Source: Luidia sarsii (Eukaryota > Echinodermata > Asteroidea > Paxillosida > Luidiidae). From it: a stretch of 64,000 nucleotides of DNA. The number at the start of each line of letters is the position of its first letter. Position 1 is the stretch's first letter. The stretch is taken from NCBI GenBank assembly GCA_949987565.1, contig OX465118.1, positions 8,183,564 to 8,247,563 on the forward strand, written 5' to 3'. Positions 33,768 to 45,731 of the stretch are shown here, piece after piece. The notes beneath the pieces are model-generated. The model ran no database searches. It had not been told where the DNA came from and worked only from the letters and a program-made list of their open reading frames with translations. Both the position numbers and the translations under genes were made by a program.

Positions 33768-34185
33768 TCCTAGCCAGAGCCATAGCCATTGCTAGAGTCA
33801 GAGTCAGAGCCCTTGCCCTAACCCTAGCCCTAGCCCAAGCCCTAGCCCTAGCCCAAGCCCAAGCCCAAGTCCAAGCCCAAGCCCAAGCCCAAGTCCAAGC
33901 CCAAGCCCTAGCTCTAGCCAAAACCCTAGCCCTAGCCCTAGCCCAAGCCCAAGCCCTAGCCCAAACCCTAGCCCTAGCCCTAGCCTTAGCCCAAGCCCAA
34001 GCTCAAGCCCAAGCCCAAGCCCAAGCCAAGCCCAAGCCCTATAGCCCTAGCCCTAGCCCTAGCCCTAGCCCTAGCCATAGCCATAGCCATAGCCATAGCC
34101 CTAGCCATAGCCCTAGCCATAGCCATAGCCCTAGCCCTAACCCTAGCCCTAGCCAAACTCGAGCCACAACCACAGCCAGAGCATC
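33768..34185. repeat. Hexamer AGCCCN array, telomere-like variants
   Basis: About 70 hexamers of the form AGCCCT, AGCCCA, AGCCAT. The true animal telomere string CCCTAACCCT occurs only at about 33816 and 34136. It therefore resembles telomeric DNA in period and C-richness, but it is a distinct degenerate array. Confidence 0.9.
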
Positions 34186-34407
34186 AACACATTGTGCAAT
34201 ATAATTGTTCCATAGTGTTGGCATGGTATGGCATTAAGATCATTGGGGTTTACGGGTCTGCAGGGCCCACACACTAACACCAGGCTTTCAATATTGAAGT
34301 CCCTTTGTTAGAAAATTGGTCTTCGAGCCCTTTGTAAAGGAAACAAAATCATAACAACTTCGCACCTGCCCACTAAACAATCTCTAAACAACCATGGAAC
34401 AGTATTA

Positions 34408-34580
34408 TTGCCTGTGAAATACCAGTATAACGATACACTGTGTGTACAGGCGCATCAAATATGGCACTATCGGACGTCTGTGTGTCTTTGGTCATACTAT
34501 GTGTTGTCTTGTGGTAGGCTGAGATGAGTCTTTGTTTAAAACTCGGACAAATTCATGTGGTGCCCGGATTCGGAGGGCCA
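34408..34580 (+). repeat. Dispersed repeat R, copy 2
   Basis: The first 146 bp match 40478-40623 (GCCTGTGAAATACCAGTATAA onward). The 3' part (34475-34580) matches 5138-5236, ending GTGCCCGGATTCGGAGG. Class unknown. Confidence 0.8.
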
Positions 34581-34795
34581 GGCGCATAGCAACGCCATGT
34601 ACCGCCGGCGCTCCGAATTCGGAAGGCCCCGGTTCGACTCGGTTTAGCAAGGGCGACTGCATGCAACAGCCGTCCGGACAATGGAGACAAGTTCGCGGCC
34701 TTCGCTTGTGGAGCACACTTTCAAGAGACCGCCGGAGCCGGAGCTAATTTGTCCGAGCCGAGGGGTGACGCTGAAGCGGGGACGGGGGTTGTTGG

Positions 34796-35580
34796 GGAGG
34801 AGGAGGAGGAGGAGGAGGAGGGGGAGGAGGGGGAGGAGGGGGAGGGGGGAGGGGAGGGAGAAGAGAGACGGCAGCCCGTTCGCGGTCTAAACGTCCGCGA
34901 CGCGATTGTGCCACTAACCCAAAATTAATGTGCGACCCCCCGCGCTTTGAGGAAATGCCCCGCCTCCCCACCCTCCGAGCACACGTAGATACATACACAC
35001 AGAAATGCCAAGAAAGTGCAAAATCTCATAGAGGGAGAAGGTGAGGGATAGGGTGATGCAGAGGCAGGGGCAGGGGCAGAGGCAGAGGCAGAGGTAGAGG
35101 CAGAGGTAGAGGTAGAGGCAGAGGCAGAGAGACAAAATGAGAGACAAAATGAGAGAGAGGCAGGGAGGGAGAGAGAGAGAGAGAGAGAGGGGAGGGAAGG
35201 AGACAGAGAGAAGGCGAGAGGCAGAGAGGCAGATAGACAGGGAGACAGAATGAGAGAGAGAGAAAGAGAGAGAAAGAGAGGAAGAGAGGGACAAAGAGAG
35301 AGAACGAAAGGGAGGGAAGCGAAACAGAGAGAAAGTAAGAGGCAGAGAGACAGAGACAGAGAGAAATAGAGAGTATGAGAGGGAGGAAGAGATAGAGATA
35401 AAGGTAGCGGAGAATGAGAGGGGAGAGGGACACAGACAGAGACAGATATGCATACATAATGGAGGGAGAAGGGTGTAGAGACCAAAGAGAGAAAGAGAGA
35501 AAAAGGCATACGGCGACACATATAGGAAGACGGAGAGAGACAGGCAGAGGCCGAGTATGGACGGGGGATGGGGGGAGGGG
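34796..35580. repeat. GGAGGA patch and GA-rich tract
   Basis: (GGAGGA)n at 34796-34866, a mixed interval, then GA-rich DNA at 35032-35580 with GGCAGA hexamers at 35059-35135. Minus-strand frames read Ser/Leu repeats. Confidence 0.9.
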
Positions 35581-35894
35581 GGGGGAAATAATCATTGAAT
35601 TTCACGCTGGTTAAAAAAAAAACTCCCGGAAATCGTTGGGATTGTGTGCCTGCCCGCCTGCTTGCGTGTGCAGATATGATTATGGTCGCCCTCCCTCCGA
35701 CAACCTTCCGCCCATTTTTCCCACTCAAGAGAAGTTCTATTTGATTTCAGCGCAAACATGGCCCATTGAAATGTCAGAGTCTATTTCCCCCTCAGCCGTC
35801 AGCTGAGATGCCGAGGAGAGCAGATCTAATTCTGTCTTTTTTTCTTGAGGAGGGGGGGGTGGCTGCGCAGATTGTTAGGGACACTTTGCTGCAG

Positions 35895-37190
35895 AATTGA
35901 GCATTGATGCTGCTGCTGATGTTATTGCTGCTGCCGTTGCTTCTGTCGCCTTGGTGGTGCGGCTGCATGTTGCTGCCGTCTCTGATATAACGATGTTGCT
36001 GATATTGCATGGTGTTACCCGCTGCTTTTGCTGCAACTACTGCTGTTGTTGCTGCTGTTTGTGTTTTTGCTGCTGTTGCTGTTATACCGTTGCTGCTGTT
36101 TCTGCTGCTTATGTCACTATTGCTGATGCTGTTGCTACTGCTGCTGTTGTTGCTGCTGTTGGTGTTGTTGCTGCTGTTGCTGTTGCTACCGTTGCTGCTG
36201 TTTCTGCTGCTAATGTCTCTATTGCTGATGCTGTTGCTACTGCTGCTGTGGTTGCTGCTGTTGGTGTTTTTGCTGCTGTTGCTGTTGCTACCGTTGCTGC
36301 TGGCTGTTTCTGCTGCTAATGTCTCCATTGCTGATGCTGTTGCTACTGCTACTGTTTTTGCTGCCACTGCTGCTGCTGTTGATATTTTTTGTTGCTGTCA
36401 ATGTTGCTGCCGTTGCTGCTGTTGTTGCTGCTAATGCCACCGTTCCTGATGTTGTTGCTAATGTTGTTGTTGTTGTTGGTGCTGCTGCTGTTGTTGTTGG
36501 TGCTACTGCTGCTGTGGTTGCTGCTGTTGATGCTTTTGCTGCTGTGGCTGTTGCTGCCGTTGCTGCTGTTTCTGCTGCTAATGCCACTATTGCTGGTGTT
36601 GTTGCTACTGCCGTTTTTGCTGCTGTCGTTGCTGTTGCTGCTAATGTTACTTTTTTCTGCTGCTATTGCTGTGGCTATTAATGTTAATAAATACACTTGT
36701 AGTTGCTGCTCCTATTGCTGCTGTTGCTGCTGTTGATGCTTTTGCTGCTGTGGCTGTTGCTGCCGTCGCTGCTGTTTCTTATGCTAATGCCACTATTGCT
36801 GGTGTTGTTGCTACTGCCGTTTTTGCTGCTGTCGTTGCTGTTGCTGCTAATGTTACTTTTTTCTGCTGCTATTGCTGTGGTTATTAATGTTAATAAATAC
36901 ACTTGTAGTTGCTGCTCCTATTGCTGCTGTTGCTGCTGTTGATGCTTTTGCTGCTGTCGCTGTTGCTGCCGTCGCTGCTGTTTCTGCTGCTAATGCCACT
37001 GTTGCTGACATTGTTGTTACTGCTGTTGTTGCTGCTGTTGCTGCTAATTTTACTTTTTCTGCTGGTGCTGGTGCTGTTGATGTTAATGTTACTAAAATAC
37101 TGTTGTTGTTACTGCTGCTGTTGCTGTTGCCGTCACTGGGGCTGCTGTTGCTGTTGCTGCTGGTGTCGCGTTCGATGCTGCTGCTGTAGG
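35895..37190. repeat. 1.3-kb GCT/GTT trinucleotide-rich tract with a 206-bp duplication
   Basis: Almost entirely GCT, GTT, GAT and GCC triplets on the + strand. A segment containing ATGTTACTTTTTTCTGCTGC and AATAAATACACTTGTAG is duplicated in tandem with a step of 206 bp (36643 and 36849). Frames are poly-Leu, poly-Ala/Val, or Asn/Ser on the minus strand. No flanking domain or splice signal supports coding. Confidence 0.93.
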
Positions 37191-37804
37191 CGTTGCTTTT
37201 ACAGCTATTCGTGCCGCCTCTGCTGCCAAAGCTCCTGGCTTTGTTATCGGCGTCTGTCGTGGGTAGAAAAAAATAATTGCAGTATTATAATCATTAATGC
37301 CTATGTATAAGCCCCTTGAAACCCCAACTCCCATTGTCCACTAAAGTGACTAAACCATCTGTTATATTAGTATTATTGACTGTGGAGTGAGATAATGGAC
37401 AATAAGTCCATTGATTAGGTCCGCGCCTTTTGTTCGATAATCCAGATAATAATTATGGCCTTGCATAATTGGCTATAGTGGGTAACCGGGAGAGGCCAAA
37501 TGTGCGTGCGCCGCCACTCGTTCGCTGGTACCACGACACGACCTTTCTGAAAAATGTCAGCGGATATGATGAGGCGGTTGTTTCTCCGACACGATCTCGT
37601 GCGCGTGAAACTCTATAGCTTGTCGTTTTCACGTATATAAAGCACGAATTATCTCAACAATCAAGAGTGAAACCAACTGAAAAGCAAAAATAATATCAAT
37701 TGATACGTATCCATTTATTATGAGTTCATCTAAGGATGGGATTTCGTGCAGCTCATGGCGAAGGTACCAAGTTTTCCGGCGCCGCCGTGTATCGGTAACT
37801 CATA
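37191..37804. other. Non-coding intron stretch, nothing recognised
   Basis: Mixed sequence without recognisable features. Confidence 0.5.
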
Positions 37805-38256
37805 TGCGACCCGGCACAGCGACATGAGGAATATCCCACCAAAACACTTTTCGAGTAAACAACGCCTCGAGTCGAGGTATCTTCTCAAGTCGATAAAAAA
37901 AAATCTTTTTTTTTTCTTTTTTTCCCCCGGAAAGTTAATGTATTGGAGGATATTATGTTCAAAGGATTTTTCCGATATACGTCTCTAAATGACGGGGGAG
38001 TGTTTGTTTACTGTTTTCATGAAAATGTAAAGTTCCTGCCTTTTTGAATGGCCGATTTCGAGGAGTTAGAATGGTGCTGCTATTGTGTTTGGTACCAAAT
38101 GAACGAGCGAAGTGCCCTTGTACTATTTATAACAAAGTTCACACGGAAATAATTTTGATATCATTTGAAAGCTAATGGTATACTCTTTCACATTATAAGA
38201 AAATCTCAAAATCTCAAAAGTGGGGGTTATTCCTCATTATGCTGTGCCGGGTCACA
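37805..38256 (+). mobile_element. MITE family M, long copy D
   Basis: 452 bp between TA dinucleotides, starting TGCGACCCGGCACAGCG and ending GTGCCGGGTCACA. It has the long internal segment, with a small deletion near 37991 compared with copies B and E. Confidence 0.9.
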
Positions 38257-39070
38257 TATCTTTCGAGACGGGGTGTGTCTCGAAAGGGATGTGTTATACA
38301 CGGTGTCACCGCAAACCTTCCAATTGGTACTTCGTTAGTTGGGCTACGGTGCTATTCCAAATGCCCCCCCCCCCTCTCCCCCGGTCGTGTCCTCTTCTCG
38401 AATGTAGCAATTTTGGCCGGCTTTGGACTCCGTAAAAGACCCCGAGCTATTTTTTTTCCCGCGGGTTCCTGGGGAGAAGGACAGAAGGCGGTGGAGGCCG
38501 GAGAGAGAGAGAGAGAGAGGGGGGGGGGGCGGTGGCGGTGGGGGGATTTACGCTATTTTCTCTTCCCCGGCTTGCGTCAGCCTTGCAACTTAATTAATGA
38601 TGACTGTGTAAGTCCTACGTGGTCGCGCGATTGTGTTGCACGCTCGCCCGAGATAGGCAGAGGGGCAGACAGGGAAGGAGGGAGAGGAGGGGAAGTGAGA
38701 GAGAGAGAGAGAGGGAAGAAGGAAAAACACCAATCTAGTACAAAGGCTCGTCTAGGCCGAGGATGTGCCGGCAGTATATTGAAGTCGGGGGGAAGAAGTG
38801 GCCTAGGAGTTTGTCAAATCGTGTTAAAATTGGGGATCCTTATTTTTTTGTAGGGGGGGGGGGTAGGTACGTTATCCAGCAAGCTTATTGTGTTGCGTCC
38901 GCGTGCTTTTCTTGGCGTAACTGGAAGTGTGTGTACGGTTGATATAAGGGGAAGACTGCATATTGCTAATAACAACAGGATTTTTGGTTAAGCGCCATTT
39001 CATCTAGATCACGGCGCTAAGCAACTAAAGATAATTAGAAAAAAATCTTAGGCAATATCAAAGGGGATCA
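38257..39070. other. Non-coding intron stretch
   Basis: Contains the GGTGTCACCGCAAACCTT string at 38300 and two (GA)n patches (38500-38520 and 38696-38713). No gene recognised. Confidence 0.5.
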
Positions 39071-39640
39071 GAATAGAATAGAATAGAATAGAATAGAACA
39101 ATTCATTGTCATATGTATATCAAAAACATTGAAATTCTTCCTGGCCTTGCGAGCAATCACACAAAAATCCACAACAAACAATAAAAAGCATCCAAATCAA
39201 CTAGCCCCTTACAATAACCTAGCACAACTTGCACAACTAGTACACTAACCTTACAGTAAAATACCACTTAAATGATTATACATGTACAAAACAAACTACA
39301 TTAATAGAGAAAGCTGAGGGAATGGTAAAAACAATAAGAACATTAAAACATCAAAAACTATATATAGGATACAAGTATAGTTTTCGCGTGCTTTTTAAAC
39401 GACGAAATGGTGTCCCACTGATCTGATGTCGGTGGGTTTAGTGTTCCAAACTTTCGGGTCAGAGTATCTGCAGTTGTCGGCAGTGAGAGTATCGTATAAT
39501 TTATAGCATGACGTAGAAACGTAGGCCGTGTCGACCAGATGAGTTGAGCTGAGTTGAGGTTTTCAAGGTGTACTGAGGTGCTGCGTGGTGGAGACATTGA
39601 AACAAGATGGTTGGAACCACCCCCTCTCATACTTGTTTAT
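39071..39640 (-). mobile_element. Non-LTR retrotransposon 3' end, minus strand
   Basis: Read on the minus strand, a frame ending at 39358 has SSFKKHAKTIL near its end, like the F-K-x-x-L-K-x-x-L tail of L2/CR1-type reverse transcriptases. It is followed by a 3' part with ATTTTTGATATACATATGACAATG-like sequence and a (TATTC)n tail (39071-39097). A 5'-truncated, inactive copy. Part of its 5' side is repeated at 40092-40195. Confidence 0.68.
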
Positions 39641-39645
39641 TATTA

Positions 39646-40092
39646 TGTGACCCGGCACAGCGACATGATGAATATCCCACCAAAACATTTTTCGAGTAAA
39701 CAACGCCTGAAGTCAAAGTATCTTCACAATTCGAATTTTTTGTTTTTCCAGAAAGTTAATATATTGGAGGATATTATGTCCAAAGGATTTTTCCGAAATC
39801 CGTCTCTAAATGTTGAAAAAACGGGGATTTCGGAGGAGTGTTTGTGTACTGTTTTCATGAAAATGTAAAGTTCCTGCCTTTTTGAATGGCCGCTTTGGGG
39901 GAAGTTAGAATGGTGCTGCTATATTGTGTCTGGTACCAAATGAACGAGCGAAGTCCCCTTGTACTATTTATAATAAAGTTCACCCGGAAATAATTATGAT
40001 ATCATTTGAAAGCTAATGGTATACTCTTTCACATCATTAGAAAATCTGAAAATCTCAAAAGTGGGGGTTATTCCTCATTATGCTGTGCCGGG
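39646..40092 (+). mobile_element. MITE family M, long copy E (right end truncated)
   Basis: Starts TGTGACCCGGCACAGCG after TA. It has the complete long interior but stops at GTGCCGGG, where it joins a second copy of the DNA that lies on its left side (GATGAGTTGAGCTGA). About six bases of the right terminus and the target TA are missing. Confidence 0.88.
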
Positions 40093-40195
40093 ATGAGTTG
40101 AGCTGAATGCGGTTTTCAAGGTGTACTGAGGTGCTGCGTGGTGGAGACATTGAAACAAGACGGTTGGAACCGCCTCCTCTCATACTTGTTTATAA
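40092..40195 (-). repeat. Tandem duplicate of the retrotransposon segment at 39537-39642
   Basis: About 100 bp match 39537-39642 with few differences (for example CTGAATGCGG for CTGAGTTGAGG). The two copies bracket MITE copy E. Confidence 0.88.
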
Positions 40196-40219
40196 ATAGG
40201 GGCGTGGGGTGCGCACATT

Positions 40220-40475
40220 TGTGACCCGTCACAACGACATGAGAAATATCCCACCAAAACACTTTTTGAGTAAACAACGCCTGAAGTTAAAGTATCTTCA
40301 CAATTCGATTACAAATCAATTTTCTTTTTTTGTGTATTTTCTGAAATTTTAAGTATTAGAGGATATTATATTTTGATATCATTTGAAAGCTAATGGTATA
40401 CTCTTTCATGTCATTATAGAAAATCTCAAAATCTCAAAAGTGGGGTTATTCTTCATTATGCTGTGCCGGGTCACA
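40220..40475 (+). mobile_element. MITE family M, short copy F
   Basis: 256 bp of the short form. Ends TGTGACCCGTCACA and TGTGCCGGGTCACA. The right side is followed by TA; the left flank is TT, so the target duplication is imperfect. Confidence 0.87.
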
Positions 40476-40477
40476 TA

Positions 40478-40623
40478 TTGCCTGTGAAATACCAGTATAA
40501 CGATACACTGTGTGTACATGCGCATCAAATATGGCACTATCGGACGTATGTGCGGCTTTCGTCATACTGTGTGTTGTCTTGTGGTAGGTTGAGATGAGTC
40601 TTTGTTTAAAACTTGGACTACAA
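40478..40623 (+). repeat. Dispersed repeat R, copy 3
   Basis: Matches 34408-34553 closely; begins directly after MITE copy F. Confidence 0.8.
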
Positions 40624-42130
40624 CTCGGGTCACATTTTGATAACGCATCGGAATGTTTTCAACGGTGAGACATGGAGGCATTGGAAAGTGTACAGTATAG
40701 GGGTATTTGTCGGCAGAGTATTTGTCGGCAAGGGACGGGAGAGAGAGGGGAGGGGGAAGGGGTAAGGGGTAGGGTGGCCGAGGGCGCATTACTTCCACAC
40801 ATTACTCCTCCGGAGCTGGTTAAGGCGGTCTCATTAATACATTGCACTTCTTCGGCACCTGTTAGAATAACACTGATATAGCTATCTCAGGAGGGAGATG
40901 GGGGTGGGGAGGAGGGAAGAGGGAGGGGGGAGATGGGAGTGGCTGCTTCCGCGGTGCTGGGTGGTGCATGGGGAGGCCGCTATGAATAATGATAAACTGC
41001 GGCCGCCCTGATTTTGTAACGTGCAGCTCGTGCCCGGCCTGTTAATTCCGCACGAGGTGAACGAGAAGATGTAATCTCGATTACTAGATGGCGGGACGAA
41101 CATTAAGCTCCTTTTTTTATTTTTGTGGGTGATTTTTTTTTTTTTTTTGGCAATAGCGATCGTCGATACTATCTGCGCGCTGGTGTCGCCATTGCCAACT
41201 CAACCACACACACATACACCCTTACACGCGTATACTTGTGGGGTATTCCCTTTGTTCTCGTGTACTAAAAAAAGAACCTCTCAGAAAAGCCTAATTCAAA
41301 TCGCTCCCTTTCGAACCAGAATCACTTTCCTAGGCTGAAATTTCAAGCGAACATCCCTTATTATAGATAGAGAGATAAGCATACCTCAGAAATTCCTCGT
41401 TTTTCGAGTTAATTCCAAATAACCAGTTTCGTAAAAACCTTATGGGGGTACCAAAAAAGTACCCCACAAGGAGCGGTCCCATTGTTCTGAGTACCCACCT
41501 ATTGTTCCGGTACCCCACAACCCACCTTATGTAAGCCCACACTGTCTCGCCCGTCGAGCATAGAGTATTCTAGTTCGTTACAGCGTCATCCGCTCATGAT
41601 CTCCGGCATGTCTGCGTAGGCGATTCTATACGGCTACTACACCTTCGACAGTGCTGCCCCGAGATTGCTGTGAATTAATGTACTCCCCCAACCCACACAC
41701 ACACACTTGTCTGTCAAGCATAGAGGATCTTCTGTTCATTAGCGTCATCAGACCAGTAATTCTCTCCACCATGTCTACGTATAGTGATTCTACACGGCTT
41801 CTTATGAATCTCCTATAGCGCTGTTTTTGAGATTGCTGCGAAAGGCTGCCGTGGGGCATGCAGGAGTTCTGGGTTGCCGCAGCCAACGTCCACCAAGATA
41901 TATGAATGAGAATGTACATGTACATCCATGCACTCGCTTTGCGAGGCTAGTCCGTCGTTTCTCGGGTGTAGCGGCGTTGCACGCGTCTGCTGCACGTCCG
42001 CAGCGTTCACATACGCGCGGAGCTAGTTCCCGGCTCGTGTCGGACAAGACCACCCCGCCAAAAAAATAAAAGAGAACACCACACGGCTATCTGTCTTCAA
42101 CGTGCTCATCACTCGGCAGCGCGGTAATCA
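40624..42130. other. Non-coding intron stretch, nothing recognised
   Basis: Mixed sequence with G-rich patches near 40740-40780 and 40890-40940 and a T run at 41142-41158. Similar strings TGTCAAGCATAGAG/GTCGAGCATAGAG recur near 41553 and 41713. No gene recognised. Confidence 0.45.
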
Positions 42131-42369
42131 ATGTGTGGTGTTTGGAAAGATAGAAAGAGAGAGGGAGAGAGAGAGAGGTGGGGGAGTAGGGAGAGGGAGA
42201 GAGGGAGGGAGGGCCTATCGATTGGCCGACCAAATATTGGCGCGTGGATAAATATTGTTAGACCCGGTCAGACCCACATCTCAAAAGAGCGTCGACCCCG
42301 TGAAGGGACTCCATTGTGAGGGGACCTCTTTATTTTCTCCGTCTTCTCTCTCTCTCTGTCTCTATCTCT

Positions 42370-42440
<71 letters not shown>

Positions 42441-42850
42441 ATCTCTATCTCCTTCCTCCCTTTGTCTTTCTGTTGCTGTGTCTTTGTCAGTCCCTCTGTT
42501 TGTCTACTATCTCTGATTCTCTGTAGTTCTGTCTGTGTCACTGTCTCTTTTCCTCTCTCTCATCACTCCTCTCTCTATCCCCCTCTCTCTCTCTTTAGCG
42601 CCCCCTCTTTCATACCTCAGCTCTCCCCTCCTCTTTCTATCTCCCTCCACCTCTCTCGCTATCTATCACTCCCTTTCTCTCTCCTCCCTCCCAATCTATC
42701 ACAGACTCTCTTCCTCTCTCCGCTCTCCTCGCTCTCCTGATCTGTCACCCCCTACCCCTCCCCCCTCTCTCTTCCGTTCTACCCCCTCCCTCCCTCCCTT
42801 CCTCCCTCCCTCCCTCCCTCCCTCCCTCTCTCGCTCCGCACCAATCGTAC
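42131..42850. repeat. GA patch and CT-rich tract
   Basis: (GA)-rich at 42145-42212, then TCTCTC/CCCTCC DNA at 42342-42850, including (CT)n near 42360-42440 and (CCCT)n near 42783-42830. Confidence 0.92.
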
Positions 42851-43317
42851 TCTTAGTCTCTATTGCGTCAACACCACAGTGTTTTCACAAGTCCGAGGGA
42901 AGAGCGGTAGCTGCCTGATTCTTGAACCCCTTCTTGACCGGAGTATAGGAGAGGGAGGTGTTCTGCCTCAATCACGGGGGAATACCGAGCCCAATATCGT
43001 TTTGCCTCCACCGCTATACTCCTGCCCGTGTTCCCCCCCCCCCACCCCCCGCATCTCCCCGCTGCCACCCACCGCTGTTTGTCCAGCGGGCCGCCTTGGA
43101 CAAACCCCCGGATAGCGGCCAGCGGAAGTGTCCACTGCCGCGCGCACACAGAGGAGTACTCCGACAACAGGTCGGCGCGTTCCCGGCCAAATTATTCCTC
43201 TCCTTCAAAGCGCGGGCCTCGTATACATTGGGTGGCCACACACACGGGCCAGCCGCCGATGCGTCAGCTCCGAAGAAGCCCCCGAAAGTACCCGCGACTT
43301 CATCACCGATGAGAATT
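42851..43317. other. GC-rich intron stretch
   Basis: CpG-containing GC-rich DNA with open frames in several phases but no recognisable motif or convincing splice pair. Confidence 0.45.
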
Positions 43318-43586
43318 GTGTGTGCTCTTCAGAGCCCTCTTTCTCTCGCCCCCTGTCTATCAGCTTCTCTCTCTCTCTCTAAGTATCTCTCCCTCCCTCT
43401 CTCCGTGTCTCTAATCACCTCTCTTTCTCGTCTCTCTCCCCAGCTCTTGTTTTCTCTCTCCCTATATAGTCTCCCCTGGTCTCTATGTGTCTCTCTGCCT
43501 CTCTTTCTATGTACATCTCCCTGTCTCTGTCTGTCTCTCTGTCTCTGTCTGTCTGTTTCTCTGTCTCTGTCTGTCTGTTCTTCTCG
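43318..43586. repeat. CT/TCTGTC-rich tract
   Basis: TCTCTC and (CTGTCTGT) DNA. Confidence 0.9.
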
Positions 43587-43934
43587 TACGGTTGAGGAGT
43601 TTGCTGTCACAGACCGCCGTCCGTCCGAGAATCATTTTGCAAACAGACATTCAATCCGGCCGGCGGAGTTGTGTGCAGACGGAGAGTCAAAGTATCTCCG
43701 AGATATAAAGAGTCGCCTCTCTCTCTGTCCGTGCGCGACCGAAGAAAAAACAAAGGCCAGATATGGTTGACTTTGATCTGCGGCATCCTTCCGATGTGGA
43801 TGCCCTTTTTGTGTGGAAGCACGTCATCTGAGTGGCGCCCAGAAGTGTTTTTGCGCCGAGGTCGTTTCCGTCAATTTCAGCATCGCATGCATTACTCATA
43901 GGCTTGCTTAGGTGTACTTGACGATAGAAGAAGC

Positions 43935-44592
43935 TACCGTCATAGCACGGCGACTATTATAGCACTGCTATATGGTTTAGCTACGGTATATATGCTGCAG
44001 AAACTACCACTATAGCACTGCTATAAGGTACAGCTAGGGTATGCTATATAGAAACTACTAATGTACTATAGCGCTGCTATAAGTTATAGCTACGATATGC
44101 TATATATAGATATAGAAACTACTTGTATACCGCTTTTATAACTATGGTATAGCTACTGTATGCTATAGGTATAGAAACTACTGGTATACCAATGTTATAA
44201 TGGTATAGCAGTACGGTATGCTATAGGTATAAAAACTACTGATAGGTCTATACCACTGTTATAATTATGGTATACCTATGGTATACTGTCGGTATAGAAA
44301 CTACTGCTGTACCACTGTTATAATTATGGTATACCTATGGTATACTGTCGGTATAGAAACTACTGCTGTACCACTGTTATAATTATGGTATACCTATGGT
44401 ATACTGTCGGTATAGAAACTACTGCTGTACCACTGTTATAATTATGGTATACCTATGGTATGCTGTCGGTATAGAAACTACTGCTGTACTACTGTTTTGA
44501 TGTATAGTTATACGGTATGCTATATGTATAGAAACTACTGCTATGCCACGGTTATAATAATTATTATGGTATAGCTACAGTATACTATAACT
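43935..44592. repeat. 59-bp minisatellite, about 11 copies
   Basis: The marker GGTATAGAAACTACTG occurs at 44291, 44350, 44409 and 44468 with an exact 59-bp step; earlier copies (near 43990, 44047, 44109, 44168 and 44226) are more diverged. The unit is rich in short inverted strings (TATAGC, GCTATA, GGTATACC). No coding. Confidence 0.93.
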
Positions 44593-45731
44593 ACTACTAT
44601 ATCATACATTATGGCTTCGCCGACCCTTACAAAATATGGGGTAATAGGTCGAACAAAGAAGCTGATAGAGCCTATATTAAAAGCTATCTGCCAAGAGGTT
44701 AAAGCCACAATGGCGGGGGCACAAAACCGATTTTTCTATAGGCATTTTTTGTCTTAAATTGTCATGGTGCTGGTATATCAAGGAAAATGGGGGTGATATT
44801 GTCATCTTGTCCCCTCAATTTGGGCGGCTGGAGTTGAGATGAGTCGCTATGGAGTGCACAAAGTCGTGTAAAGAAATGTAATAAAAATGAAGGAGAATTA
44901 GGCCAAACGGCTGTTTTGTGTGTGAAAAGTAAACAGTTTCCCAGAAAGTGAAATGAGGGTGACAATTTTCATTTTTGACAACTTCCAGTACGATCTGCAC
45001 TACATAGATACAAAATGTTGGTGGTATAATCCGGGAAGCATTTTCTTTTATTTGTAATTATAATAACCCGTTTACAATATATAGATACATGGATATTGAA
45101 TGTGCTGTATTAATGGAGAAAGGGGGCATTTGGGGAAACCATGCGCTGTGTGATGGAGGATGTGGTTTGGGGACACCGACATGGAACGGCCGTCGTGCGG
45201 GCGATATTTCTCTTTGCCCGGGTGCCGTCAATACTGGCCCGGCTACACCTGCCACTTAGATGTAATCCCCGATACTTTGATCTGGTTCCTGGTCTGTCTC
45301 CAGACTCTGGCGTTCCTGAGCGGCGATATGTTCCTCGTTTAGAATTCTCTTTTTCTCTCTCTCTCGCTCACCCCCTTCCCCCTTTACGGTCCACCAAATC
45401 CCCACTCCCCCTTCCCCATCCCTCCCTTCAAATCCTTCGTATAGATTAGGTATTGGGCGCTCGCATAGGAACGGCCCAGAAAGAGCGGTGGAGTTTCCCC
45501 CATCAGGAAGCACACTGCCTCTACTGTCCTAAGCCTCACCGATAGATCATGTCTTGTAATACTCTGAACCACTTTCCCTTACGCTCATAAAAAAAGATAA
45601 TACCTCCCCCAACAAAAATAACGCATTCACTTCGCAGCTCTGGTGGCTCTTATTTCATATTCGTCACCACATAGTTATCTCGGTGGTGTGTTCTTGAAAG
45701 AAGTGCAATGCCGAGGCCGAGTTCGGATAAA
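44593..45731. other. Non-coding intron stretch, nothing recognised
   Basis: Mixed sequence. CT-rich patch at 45350-45430. No gene recognised. Confidence 0.5.

Noticed and set aside
35897..37310. Poly-Ala/Val/Leu or Asn/Ser frames that could suggest a low-complexity protein
   Set aside because: Triplet repeat without splice sites, start context or any non-repetitive domain; stops appear at the unique islands.
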